A stretch of DNA of 13,085 nucleotides from CAXSEF01 sp050955025 (GTDB lineage: Bacteria; Pseudomonadota; Alphaproteobacteria; Acetobacterales; Acetobacteraceae): positions 1 through 13,085 of the forward strand of contig JBPBQX010000339.1 in the NCBI GenBank assembly GCA_050955025.1, in the 5' to 3' direction. A program made the position numbers and the translations under genes. Numbering within the stretch: the first letter of the stretch is position 1; each line of letters starts with the position of its first letter. The notes under the pieces are model-generated. The model was given only the letters and a program-made list of their open reading frames with translations. It was not told the origin of the DNA and made no database searches. Below are positions 6,365-13,085 of the stretch, in pieces.

Positions 6365-6384
6365 GCTTCCAGGAGCCTCACGCC

Positions 6385-7476
6385 ATGACCCATGCCGCCG
6401 CGCGCCTGCTGGCCGCCGCCGCCCTGCTCGCCGCGGGGGCCGCCTCCGCGCAGGAGGAGCCGGTGCGGCACGAGTTCACGATCGCCGGCTTCGCGACGGA
6501 GGGCGGCGTCGTGCTGCCCGAGGCGCGGGTGGTGTACGGCACGTACGGGACGCTGAACGCGGCCGGGGACAACGCGGTGCTGCTGCCGTCGCACTACATG
6601 GCGGACCTGCATGGCTACGACTGGCTGATCGGGCCGGGCAAGGCGCTCGATCCGGGGAAGCTGTTCCTGGTGACGACGGAGATGTTCGGCAACGGGCGGT
6701 CGTCGTCGCCGAGCAACACGGCGGAGCCGCTGCACGGGCCGCGGTTCCCGGCGATCGCGATCCGCGACGACGTGGAGGCGGCGCGGCGGGTGCTGGTGGA
6801 CGGGCTCGGCGTGCGGCACCTGCGCGCGGTGGTGGGCTTCTCCATGGGGGCGCAGCAGGCGCTGCAGTGGGCGGTCAGCCACCCGGGGTTCATGGACCGC
6901 GTGGTGGCCACGTCGGGCACGGCGAAGACGTACGGGCACGGCGTCGTCAGGCTCGACGGGCAGATCGCGGCGATCGAGACGGACCCGGTGTTCGCGGGCG
7001 GGGAGTACACGGCCGAGCCGGTGCGGGGGATCGAGGCGACGGCGCTGGTGTGGCTGGGGTGGCTGTACTCGCAGGAGTGGTGGCGGCGCGAGCTGTGGCG
7101 CGGCGAGGTGCCGGCCGGGACGGAGCTGGCAGGCGCGGTGGCGCGGATGACGCACGAGTTCTTCGAGGGGCGCGATGCCAACGACCTGATCGCGCAGATG
7201 CGGACCTGGCAGGCGCACGACGTCGGGAAGACGGCGCCGTTCGCAGGCGACCTGGCGGCGGCGCTGGGGGCGATCCGGGCGCCAGTGCTCTACATGCCGT
7301 CGGCCACGGATCTGTACTTCCCGGTCGAGGACGCGCAGTACGAAGCGGCGTTCATCCCGCACTGCGAGCTCGTGCCGATCCCGTCGCTGTGGGGGCACCC
7401 GGCCGGGGCAGGGGCGAGCCCGGAGGACGCGCGGTTCCTCAACGAGAGGATCGGGGCGTTCCTGAAGCAAGGTTGA
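6385..7476 (+). CDS. Exported alpha/beta hydrolase related to homoserine O-acetyltransferase (MetX-like)
   Basis: 363 aa. It starts at ATG 6385 with AGGAG at 6371-6375. The signal peptide is ARLLAAAALLAAGAASAQ. The fold has MetX features: the VVYGTYG strand ('YxxYG' type), LVTTEMFGNG, and nucleophile elbow GFSMGAQQ (S153). The acid is probably D309 in SATDLYFP and the His H338 in LWGHPAGAG. True MetX is cytosolic and about the same length. The export signal argues for a periplasmic esterase/hydrolase or acyltransferase of unknown substrate rather than methionine synthesis. The last codons AAG CAA GGT TGA lie inside repeat copy B, which therefore sets the C-terminus. It converges on the TonB receptor gene. 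Confidence 0.88.
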   Translation: MTHAAARLLAAAALLAAGAASAQEEPVRHEFTIAGFATEGGVVLPEARVVYGTYGTLNAAGDNAVLLPSHYMADLHGYDWLIGPGKALDPGKLFLVTTEMFGNGRSSSPSNTAEPLHGPRFPAIAIRDDVEAARRVLVDGLGVRHLRAVVGFSMGAQQALQWAVSHPGFMDRVVATSGTAKTYGHGVVRLDGQIAAIETDPVFAGGEYTAEPVRGIEATALVWLGWLYSQEWWRRELWRGEVPAGTELAGAVARMTHEFFEGRDANDLIAQMRTWQAHDVGKTAPFAGDLAAALGAIRAPVLYMPSATDLYFPVEDAQYEAAFIPHCELVPIPSLWGHPAGAGASPEDARFLNERIGAFLKQG

Positions 7477-7593
7477 GGCGCTGCCTCAAACTCCGCCAAA
7501 GGCTGCGCCCTTGGAACGCATCCCTTAAGCAAGGCCGGTCCAGGGGCGGCTCGCCCCTGGCGGGTTTGGGCAGAGCCCATGCTTGCTTGCTTC
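7464..7593 (-). repeat. Mosaic palindromic element, copy B (full, inverted)
   Basis: About 130 bp, inverted relative to copies A and C. Its ends are an exact 8-bp inverted repeat, GAAGCAAG (7464-7471) and CTTGCTTC (7586-7593). Internal stems are TTGAGGC/GCCTCAA (7473-7489), CCAAAGGC/GCCCTTGG with one wobble (7496-7514), a short AAGG/CCTT, CCAGGGGCG/CGCCCCTGG (7540-7560) and GGGC/GCCC (7568-7578). It fills the whole gap between two convergent genes and reaches into both stop codons, so it could act as a bidirectional terminator. Confidence 0.85.
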
Positions 7594-9736
7594 AGAACCG
7601 CGCGGTCGCGCTGGCGAACATGGAGGTGCCGGCCTGCGTCCAGAACAGCGGCGTGCCGGCGGCGAGCGTGTACCCGGCGAGGCCGTCGGCCTTGCGGCCG
7701 TTCAGCAGGTTGAAGGCCTGGAGGCGCAGCGCGAGGGGCGTGGGGCCGAGGCGGAGCGTGGTGCCGGCGGCGGCGTCGAGCTGGCCGTAGGGGGCGATCC
7801 ACTGCGCGCGGCCGGTGTCGCCGTAGGAGCCGCCGGTGCGGCGCTCGATCAGCGAGGCGGTGAGGCGGTCGCGGGTCAGGAGCAGGCCGGCGGACAGGGT
7901 GAACTGCGGGGTGGAGGGGGCGGGGCCGCCGGGGGAGTCGGCGGTGGCAGCCTGGTGCGACTGGTTGAGCGAGCCGCTGGCGTAGAGGGACAGGCCGGCG
8001 CCGAGGGACTGCGTGGCCTCGGCCTCGGCGCCGCGGTAGGTGACGCGGCCCTCGGGGAAGACGGTGGCGTTCCCGGCGATCGTGCGCACGCCGACGGCGT
8101 CGTCGAACAGGATCGCGTAGAGGTCGGCGCTCGCGGCCAGGCCGTGCGAGCGCCAGGCGGTGCCGAGCTGGAGGTTCGTCGTCCGCTCGGGGGCGATGGG
8201 GGCGGTGCGGGGGTCTGTCACGTCGAAGAGCTGGAGCCGGGGGGCTAGGAAGCCGCGGGCGGCCTGGGCGTAGAGGCTCCAGCGCGGGGTGGGGCGGAGC
8301 AGCGCCGTGAGGGAGGGCAGGGCGGCGCCGAAGCCGCGCGACACGCGGGTGGGGAGGCGGGTGCCCTGCATCACGGGGGCGTCGATGTCGCGGGCGGACC
8401 AGGCGCCCTTCAGGCCGGCGGTCAGCGTCAGCCAGGGGCGGGGGCGCCAGCCGAGCTGGGCGTAGGGCTGCACGGTGAGCAGGCTCTCGTGCTGCAGGCG
8501 GTCGATGGATGCCGAGCCGGGGGTGCCCGGGACGGTGGGCAGCACGGGGTTGGGCGTGCCGCCGGCGGACAGGTCGATCTCGATCGAGCTGCGGGAGTTG
8601 GTTTGGCGCTCGGCCCACAGGCCGGCTTCCAGGGTGAGGGCGGCGGGCAGGGTCTGCACGGCGCGCAGGATGGCGCCCCAGGCGCGCAGGCCGTTGCGGA
8701 GCGACTGTCCGGGGACGTCGGCGGGGGAGAGTGCGGTGCCGTTCGGGGTTTCGCCGTTGGGGTCGAGGCCCTGACGGAAGCGGCGCTCCAGGCCGTAGGT
8801 GTAGAGCGTGTCCGACAGGGTCAGGGCAGGGTTCGGCGTGGCGGCGAGCGTCGCGTAGGCGATGTCGGTGCGGTAGGCGGAGCTGTTGTAGCCCGCGTAG
8901 GCCTGGGAGCGGGGGTCGGCGTTCAGGGCGGTCGAGGGGCCGAGGGCGGCGATCCGGGCGCGGGTGGCGCCGGGGGGCTCGTTCTGCGTCGTGCGGCTGG
9001 CGTTGGCGGCCAGGGTGAGGGTGGCGTCGGGGCCGAGCGGGACCACGAGCTTGCCAAAGGCGGTGGCGCGGCGCTGGGCGGCGAGGGAGAGCGCGCCGTC
9101 GGACCGCGCGGATTCGAGGTCGAGCACGCCGGTGGCGCCGCCGGGGAGCAGGGCGAGGCCGGAGTCCAGCAGCACGCCGCCGGAGCGCGTGGCGAAGGAG
9201 CCGAGCGAGACGGTGGGCGAGATCGTCGGCGCTGCGGCGGAGGGCGCGATCGAGCGCAGGGCAATGGTGCCGCCGAAGGTCGCGTCGCCGAGGGTGGCGG
9301 CGCTGCCCGGGCCGCGGTCGACCGTGACGGAGGCGAGGTCGCGGGCGACGAAGTAGGCGGAGCTGTGGTGGGTGAAGTCGTCGCTGTCGGCGAAGGGGAT
9401 GCCGTCGAGGGTCACGTTGTACTGGCCGTCCACGAAGCCGCGGATCGCGAGGATCTGCGCCTCGCCGAGGCCCGGGCCGTTCGGGCTGACGTCGATCACC
9501 GAGGGGGACAGGCGGATCGCGTCGTCGTAGCCGCCGGTGGGCGCGACGTAGCGGTCCAGGGCGGCGCGGCTCGTCACGGAGGTGGGCTGGGTGGCGTCCA
9601 GCGGCTGCGTGGTGGGGGAGTCCTGGGCTGCGCCCGAGGCGGCGTGGACGGGGGCGATGGGGATGGCCGGGTCGGCGGCGGCGGGCAGGGGGGCCGCGGC
9701 GAGCAGGGCGGCGCAGAGGCGGGCGAGGCGGGGCAC
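7592..9736 (-). CDS. TonB-dependent outer-membrane receptor
   Basis: 714 aa from GTG 9736. The signal peptide is PRLARLCAALLAAAPLPAAA, which is why this start is chosen; the frame extends upstream into repeat C, where only a TTG is available. The plug domain follows: TSVTSRAALDRYV, IRLSPSVIDV, ILAIRGF, YNVTLDGIPF and VTVDRGPGSA, with ATLGDATFGGTIALRS at its end. The rest is a long 22-strand-type barrel with typical sequences (NLQLGTAWR, GAEAEATQSL, NLLNGRKA) and the terminal aromatic FASATARF. It uses TonB/ExbBD energy to import a large or chelated solute. The ligand is not readable; DFTHHSSAYF in the plug suggests a subgroup without assigned ligand. No FecIR-type regulators are adjacent. Confidence 0.93.
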   Translation of the reverse strand: MPRLARLCAALLAAAPLPAAADPAIPIAPVHAASGAAQDSPTTQPLDATQPTSVTSRAALDRYVAPTGGYDDAIRLSPSVIDVSPNGPGLGEAQILAIRGFVDGQYNVTLDGIPFADSDDFTHHSSAYFVARDLASVTVDRGPGSAATLGDATFGGTIALRSIAPSAAAPTISPTVSLGSFATRSGGVLLDSGLALLPGGATGVLDLESARSDGALSLAAQRRATAFGKLVVPLGPDATLTLAANASRTTQNEPPGATRARIAALGPSTALNADPRSQAYAGYNSSAYRTDIAYATLAATPNPALTLSDTLYTYGLERRFRQGLDPNGETPNGTALSPADVPGQSLRNGLRAWGAILRAVQTLPAALTLEAGLWAERQTNSRSSIEIDLSAGGTPNPVLPTVPGTPGSASIDRLQHESLLTVQPYAQLGWRPRPWLTLTAGLKGAWSARDIDAPVMQGTRLPTRVSRGFGAALPSLTALLRPTPRWSLYAQAARGFLAPRLQLFDVTDPRTAPIAPERTTNLQLGTAWRSHGLAASADLYAILFDDAVGVRTIAGNATVFPEGRVTYRGAEAEATQSLGAGLSLYASGSLNQSHQAATADSPGGPAPSTPQFTLSAGLLLTRDRLTASLIERRTGGSYGDTGRAQWIAPYGQLDAAAGTTLRLGPTPLALRLQAFNLLNGRKADGLAGYTLAAGTPLFWTQAGTSMFASATARF

Positions 9737-9788
9737 GGGCGGGCTGTAGCGTGGGGGGTGGGGGCGGTCGCGTGATGGTACGGTGACG

Positions 9789-9914
9789 GAAGGAAGGTCG
9801 GGCTCTGCCCGAACCCGCAAAGGGTCCGAGGACCCTTTGATCCCTTGACTTAAGGGGGGCGTTCCAAGGGCGCAGCCTTTGGCGGAGTTTGAGGCGGAGC
9901 CTCAACCTTCCTTC
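9789..9914 (+). repeat. Mosaic palindromic element, copy C (full)
   Basis: 126 bp, bounded by an exact 9-bp inverted repeat, GAAGGAAGG (9789-9797) and CCTTCCTTC (9906-9914). Internal stems in order are CGGGC/GCCCG (9799-9811), CAAAGGGTCC/GGACCCTTTG (9818-9839), CCCTT/AAGGG, CCAAGGGC/GCCTTTGG with one wobble (9864-9882), and TTGAGGC/GCCTCAA (9889-9905). It sits between the TonB receptor start and the DUF2125 gene and includes the DUF2125 stop codon. No transposase ORF and no flanking target duplication are visible. Confidence 0.87.
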
Positions 9915-10918
9915 GGTCCCGCCCCCAGGCTCCACGTCGCCGGCGGCGTGCGCAGCAGCGGGATCTGTCCCGCCGCGACCGTGCCGTCGCGCCAGGTGAC
10001 CGGCAGCGCGACGCTGGCGTCGGGCTGCGCCATGAGGCCGAGCACGGCGTGCGCGACGCGGGCGGTGCCGGCGCCGATGGTGCCCGACTTCGCCAGGGCG
10101 TCCAGCGCGGCGTCGTAGCCGGAGAGGCGCAGCGTGGCGGTGGCGGAGGGCTGGAGCGCGCCGTCGAGGGCCAGGGTGGCGGTGCCGGTGGCGGCGAGGT
10201 CGCCCCAGCGGGTCTCCAGGCGCTGGACGACGACGCGGCCACCGCCGTCGCGCCAGGCGGCGGCGGTGGCGGCGGGGGTCGGGCGGAGGGCGAGCGGGCC
10301 TTCGACGGCGCCGGCGAGGGACAGGGTGCGCAGCGTCGCGGGCAAGCCGGGGAGCGCGACCTCGGCCGCGTCGAGGCGCACCGAGGCGGCGGCGGCGTCG
10401 CGGCCCGCGCCGGGATGCAGGGCGAGGGACAGCGATAGCGCGTCGGTGGCGGCGGACGCGCCGCCGGGGAGGGCGAGGCGCAGGGCGGCGGCGGTGACGG
10501 CGGCCTCCGTGCCGGGCGAAGCGTTGCGCAGCGGCACGGCGATCCGGGCGTCGGTGGCGTCCACCGCGACGGCGGGCAGGGGGGCGAGGCGCAGGCGCTG
10601 CGGGCCGCGCGGCAGGAGCAGCAGGGTCGCGGGGTGCAGCGGGGCGACGCGCAGCTCCAGGCGCGCGACGGACCATTCGAGCCAGCCCGGGGCGGTGCCG
10701 TCCGGGGGGCTCGAGAGGGCGACGTTGGGGAGCACGAGCGCGGCCTCGAACGGGAAGCCCGCCCAGGCGGCGGGGCCGGCGCGCACCGTCCAGCCCTCGC
10801 GTTCGCGGGCGGCGGCCCAGTCCCGCACGCCGGCCTGCAGGCGCCACTCGGCGGCCAGCCAGGCGGCGGGGACCAGGAGCACCGGGAGCAGGGCCAGGAG
10901 GGGGACGAGGCGCCTCAT
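9902..10918 (-). CDS. DUF2125 domain protein
   Basis: 338 aa from ATG 10918. It has an N-terminal hydrophobic segment, LVPLLALLPVLLVPAAWLAA, that works as a signal anchor. The remainder is beta-rich, with the family's typical opening: WRLQAGVRDWAAAREREG, GWTVRAG, WAGFPFEAALVLPNV. DUF2125 proteins are common in alphaproteobacteria, are thought to face the periplasm, and have no assigned function. The C-terminus PKEG plus TGA comes from repeat copy C, so the native end may have been altered. The frame also extends 25 codons upstream to 10993, but that stretch is the hairpin spacer and is not used here. Confidence 0.82.
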   Translation of the reverse strand: MRRLVPLLALLPVLLVPAAWLAAEWRLQAGVRDWAAAREREGWTVRAGPAAWAGFPFEAALVLPNVALSSPPDGTAPGWLEWSVARLELRVAPLHPATLLLLPRGPQRLRLAPLPAVAVDATDARIAVPLRNASPGTEAAVTAAALRLALPGGASAATDALSLSLALHPGAGRDAAAASVRLDAAEVALPGLPATLRTLSLAGAVEGPLALRPTPAATAAAWRDGGGRVVVQRLETRWGDLAATGTATLALDGALQPSATATLRLSGYDAALDALAKSGTIGAGTARVAHAVLGLMAQPDASVALPVTWRDGTVAAGQIPLLRTPPATWSLGAGPKEG

Positions 10919-10966
10919 GGCGGCAGCGTAGCAGGGGGCGGCAGGGAGGAGGAAGGGCAGCAAGGC

Positions 10967-10990
10967 CTTCTTTTTCTGAAGAAAAAGAAG
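10967..10990. repeat. Perfect AT-rich hairpin 1
   Basis: A 10-bp stem, CTTCTTTTTC/GAAAAAGAAG, with loop TGAA stands out from the GC-rich background. It lies upstream of DUF2125 and downstream of the kinase gene, and may be one half of an inverted repeat pair with 11062-11083. Confidence 0.8.
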
Positions 10991-11061
10991 CAAAAAGACA
11001 TTGCACGCTTGGGATGTTTTTCGGCGTGATTGGCATGGAGCTTGTTGGCGGAAGTTCTCTG

Positions 11062-11083
11062 GTTCTTTCCTTCAGGAAAGAAC
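11062..11083. repeat. Perfect AT-rich hairpin 2 (inverted partner)
   Basis: A 9-bp stem, GTTCTTTCC/GGAAAGAAC, with loop TTCA. Read on the minus strand the loop becomes TGAA, as in the hairpin at 10967-10990, and the flanks are similar. It lies 25 nt past the histidine kinase stop, so it may be its terminator, though no U-tract follows. Confidence 0.75.
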
Positions 11084-11107
11084 TCGCCTGCTTTCTTGCC
11101 GGGGCGT

Positions 11108-12607
11108 CTAGGGGGAGGCAGGGCCGAGGAAGCGGGGCAGGTAGAGGCGCACCGTGGTGCCGGCGCCGGGGGTGCTGTCGAGGCGGACGTGGCCGCTCGA
11201 CTGGCGGGCGAAGCCGTAGATCATGGACAGGCCGAGCCCGGTGCCCTGGCCCGCCGGCTTGGTGGTGAAGAACGGGTCGAAGGCGCGCGTCGCCACCTCG
11301 GGCGTCATGCCGGTGCCGGTGTCGGCCACCGCCACCATCACGTAGTCGCCGGGCACGCCGTCGCCGAAGCCCGCGGTCACGGTGCCGCGCGGGGCGGAGC
11401 CTTCGGCGAGGGAGCCCGGGGGGGCGGCCGTGCCGGGCGTGTCGTGGCGGCCGGCGGCGTCGAGGCAGGCGTTGGCGGTCTCGATGCGCAGCCGGCCGCC
11501 GTCGGGCATCGCGTCGCGGGCGTTGATGCACAGGTTCAGGATCGCGTTCTCGAGCTGGTTCGGGTCGCACAGCGTGGGCCACAGGCCGGCGTCGCGCGTG
11601 CAGGACACCGCGATCGCGGCGCCGGCGGTGCGGCCGATCAGCTCCTCCAGCCCGGCGACCAGGCGGTTGGCGTCGGTGGGCTCGGGCTCCAGCGTCTGCT
11701 GGCGCGAGAAGGCGAGCAGGCGGTGGGTGAGCGCGGCACCCCGGTTGGCGGACGCCATCGCCGACTCGGCCAGGCGGGCGAGCTCGCCGGTGCGGCCCTG
11801 CGCGATGCGGCTCTGGATCAGCTCGATGGAGCCGATGATGCCGGTCAGCAGGTTGTTGAAGTCGTGCGCCAGGCCGCCGGTGAGCTGGCCCACCGCCTCC
11901 ATCTTCTGCGACTGGCGCAGCAGGGTCTCGGTGTTCTCGCGCTCGGCGATCTCGTCGTGGAGGCGGCGGTTGGCGTCGTGCAGCAGGGCGCTGGCGCGGT
12001 GCTGCGCGGTGAGGTCGGTGACCACCGCGCACAGCGCCCGCCCGCCGCCGCCCAGCTCGCTGAGCGAGAGCACCGTGGGCACGAGGCGGCCCGCGCCGGC
12101 GTGCAGCGCGAACTCGCCGCGCCCCTCGCCGCGCTGGAGCAGGCGCTCCAGCCGCGCGGCGTCGCCGGGCGGGACGAAGCGCTGCAGCCGGCCGCCGACG
12201 ATGTCCTCCTGCGGCGCCTGCAGCAGCTCGGCGAGCGCGCGGTTGCAGTACAGCACGACGCCCTCGGCATCGAGCGTGAGCGCGCCCTCGCCGATCCGCT
12301 CGATCAGGCGGCGGTAGGGGCGGTCGTCGTTCTCCAGCGTGTAGATCGTCGGGCCGTCCGAGCCGCCGACCACGACAGCGTCCACGTCGCCGTGGCGGAT
12401 CGCCTCGATGGTCTCCTCCGCCTCGCGCAGGCGCTCGCGCAGGTCGAGCAGCTCCTCGCGCAGGGCGTCGGGGGAGGCGGCGCCCCCGGCCGGGGCGCCA
12501 GGGGAGGGGGCGCCAGGGGAGGGGGCGCCAGGGGACGGGATGCCAGGAGACGGGATGCCGGGAGGGGGGGCGGCGCGGGGCGTGTCGTCCGGGGCGGCGG
12601 GGGTCAC
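11108..12607 (-). CDS. PAS-type sensor histidine kinase of the kaiB operon
   Basis: 499 aa. In order it has a Pro/Gly/Ser-rich N-terminus (1-45); a coiled segment, LRERLREAEETIEAIRHGDVDAVVV, with GPTIYTLENDDRPYR (60-100); one PAS domain (about 100-205); the HisKA H-box GGLAHDFNNLL (H248); and the HATPase_c domain with N-box NLCINARDAM (N362), G1 DTGTG (429-433) and G2 GTGLGL (455-460). There are no transmembrane segments, so it is soluble. Many relatives end in a receiver domain; this one stops at the kinase domain. The start is GTG 12607, overlapping the kaiB TGA as GTGA, so translation is probably coupled. It likely reads or relays the Kai output to a response regulator outside the window. 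Confidence 0.93.
   Translation of the reverse strand: MTPAAPDDTPRAAPPPGIPSPGIPSPGAPSPGAPSPGAPAGGAASPDALREELLDLRERLREAEETIEAIRHGDVDAVVVGGSDGPTIYTLENDDRPYRRLIERIGEGALTLDAEGVVLYCNRALAELLQAPQEDIVGGRLQRFVPPGDAARLERLLQRGEGRGEFALHAGAGRLVPTVLSLSELGGGGRALCAVVTDLTAQHRASALLHDANRRLHDEIAERENTETLLRQSQKMEAVGQLTGGLAHDFNNLLTGIIGSIELIQSRIAQGRTGELARLAESAMASANRGAALTHRLLAFSRQQTLEPEPTDANRLVAGLEELIGRTAGAAIAVSCTRDAGLWPTLCDPNQLENAILNLCINARDAMPDGGRLRIETANACLDAAGRHDTPGTAAPPGSLAEGSAPRGTVTAGFGDGVPGDYVMVAVADTGTGMTPEVATRAFDPFFTTKPAGQGTGLGLSMIYGFARQSSGHVRLDSTPGAGTTVRLYLPRFLGPASP
12495..12569. repeat. 15-bp tandem repeat coding the kinase N-terminus
   Basis: Five contiguous 15-bp units (plus-strand GCGCCAGGGGAGGGG at 12495 and 12510, then three with increasing changes) encode PSPGA/PSPGI pentapeptides in the kinase on the minus strand. 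The graded divergence suggests stepwise duplication from the kaiB-distal end. It is a flexible linker, with no catalytic residues. Confidence 0.85.
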
Positions 12608-12936
12608 GGCGCGGGGTCCAGGCCCAGGGCGGCGAGCACGCGCGCCTCGTTCGACAGGTCGCCGACCAGCCGGCGCACCGGCAGCGGCCGCAGCCGGATC
12701 AGCGTGGGCACCGCGACGATCTGGTGCACCCTGGCGCCTTCCGGGTCCTGGTAGATGTCCACCACGGCGAGGGTGTAGCGGCCGGGGATCCGGGACTCCA
12801 GGAGGCGCCGCGCCGTGGCGACGGTGCGCCCGGAGCGCGCGGTGTTGCCGGCGACGTAGAGGCGCAGGACGTGGGAGGCGGCCGGTTCCTCCGCGGCGGG
12901 CGGGAGCGGGCGCGGGTCCGCTCCGGGGTCTGCCAT
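12604..12936 (-). CDS. kaiB: KaiB-like clock protein
   Basis: 110 aa, thioredoxin-like KaiB family. LRLYVAGNTARSGRTV aligns with the start of cyanobacterial KaiB (LKLYVAGNT). It is followed by GRYTLAVVDIYQDPEGAR, VHQIVAVPTLIR, PLPVRRLVGDLS and RVLAALGL, covering the complete domain. About 20 residues of Pro/Ala-rich sequence precede it. KaiB binds KaiC and switches fold in cyanobacteria; in non-cyanobacterial operons with kaiC and a kinase the role is less defined and often stress-linked. ATG 12936 starts 6 nt after the stop of the other kaiB copy, and its TGA overlaps the kinase GTG, so the three genes form an operon. Confidence 0.93.
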   Translation of the reverse strand: MADPGADPRPLPPAAEEPAASHVLRLYVAGNTARSGRTVATARRLLESRIPGRYTLAVVDIYQDPEGARVHQIVAVPTLIRLRPLPVRRLVGDLSNEARVLAALGLDPAP

Positions 12937-12942
12937 GCGCGC

Positions 12943-13085
12943 TCAGCCGGCCGGGCGGAGGTCGAGTCCCACCAGCACGCGGTCGGTGTCGGACAGCGTG
13001 CCGATGATGCGCTTGATGGGGGTGGGCAGGTGGCGCACCAGCGTCGGCACCGCGAGGATCTGGTCGCCGGCGGCGAGCTGGGGGT
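12943..13085 (-). CDS. kaiB: Second KaiB-like protein, C-terminal part (cut by window edge)
   Basis: The last 46 codons read PQLAAGDQILAVPTLVRH, then PTPIKRIIGTLSDTDRVL, and end VGLDLRPAG with TGA 12943-12945. This is closer to canonical KaiB (ATPTL, VRRIIGDLSD) than the downstream copy. The 5' end lies beyond the right edge, where kaiC is expected. Two kaiB genes in tandem, followed by a kinase, are known in several alphaproteobacteria. Confidence 0.92.
   Translation of the reverse strand, partial: PQLAAGDQILAVPTLVRHLPTPIKRIIGTLSDTDRVLVGLDLRPAG

Noticed and set aside
9737..9820. Longer N-terminus for the TonB receptor starting in repeat C
   Set aside because: The only start there is TTG within the repeat, and the extension would place 28 charged/Pro residues before the signal peptide.
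7464..9914. Composite transposon or insertion sequence bounded by copies B and C
   Set aside because: No transposase ORF lies between them, the copies have their own short terminal repeats, no target-site duplication is visible, and the enclosed gene is an ordinary TonB receptor. Dispersed repeats fit better.
10919..10993. Longer N-terminus for the DUF2125 protein
   Set aside because: The extension is translated hairpin spacer. The signal anchor begins naturally at ATG 10918.
7290..12032. 1580-codon open frame on the minus strand, and an 803-codon plus-strand frame at 5379-7790
   Set aside because: Both cross several well-supported genes in other frames and the repeat elements, and show only low-complexity Arg/Pro/Gly sequence. 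They are GC artefacts.

Overview
The window is very GC-rich throughout, with strong GC3 bias and frequent GTG starts. It carries DUF2125 and a kaiB-kaiB-histidine kinase run, which together suggest an alphaproteobacterium, most likely an Acetobacteraceae/Roseomonas-like organism. The family assignment is inference from gene content and style, not from a marker search.

Left part (1-5114, plus strand): the 3' end of the Obg GTPase gene is followed by a compact cassette. (i) A stand-alone NRPS-type adenylation enzyme has all core motifs and a specificity code that I read as DFWNVGMVHK, the pattern remembered for threonine. (ii) A 434-bp spacer holds a possible Cys-rich small ORF. (iii) Next is a class-II aminoacyl-tRNA-synthetase-like amino acid:[carrier protein] ligase. 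(iv) Then comes a small carrier protein with a WDSV phosphopantetheine site. (v) Last is a two-domain protein with a beta-rich N-terminal domain and an SLG-x-x-CEF (papain-like, DUF1796-like) C-terminal domain. Two unrelated amino-acid-activating folds beside one carrier protein and one candidate thiol enzyme, with no condensation or thioesterase domain, make this the best candidate for an undescribed system here. The carrier-protein start is preceded by a 14-bp tandem repeat that creates three back-to-back five-codon ORFs joined by ATGA overlaps.

Middle part (5115-10918): envelope genes. These are an outer-membrane 'transporter' (MetA-pathway/phenol-type beta-barrel, minus), a signal-peptide-bearing MetX-like alpha/beta hydrolase (plus), a TonB-dependent receptor (minus) and a DUF2125 protein (minus). 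Three copies of a palindromic mosaic element sit at the boundaries of these genes: two full copies of about 126-130 bp and one half copy. The element's stems and terminal inverted repeats differ between copies but match within each copy. In two genes the element supplies the last residues and the stop codon.

Right part (10919-13085, minus strand): an AT-rich spacer carries two perfect hairpins in inverted orientation. It is followed by a clock-type operon running right to left: a kaiB cut by the window edge, a second kaiB, and a PAS-type histidine kinase whose GTG start overlaps the kaiB stop codon. kaiC is expected beyond the right edge but is not seen.
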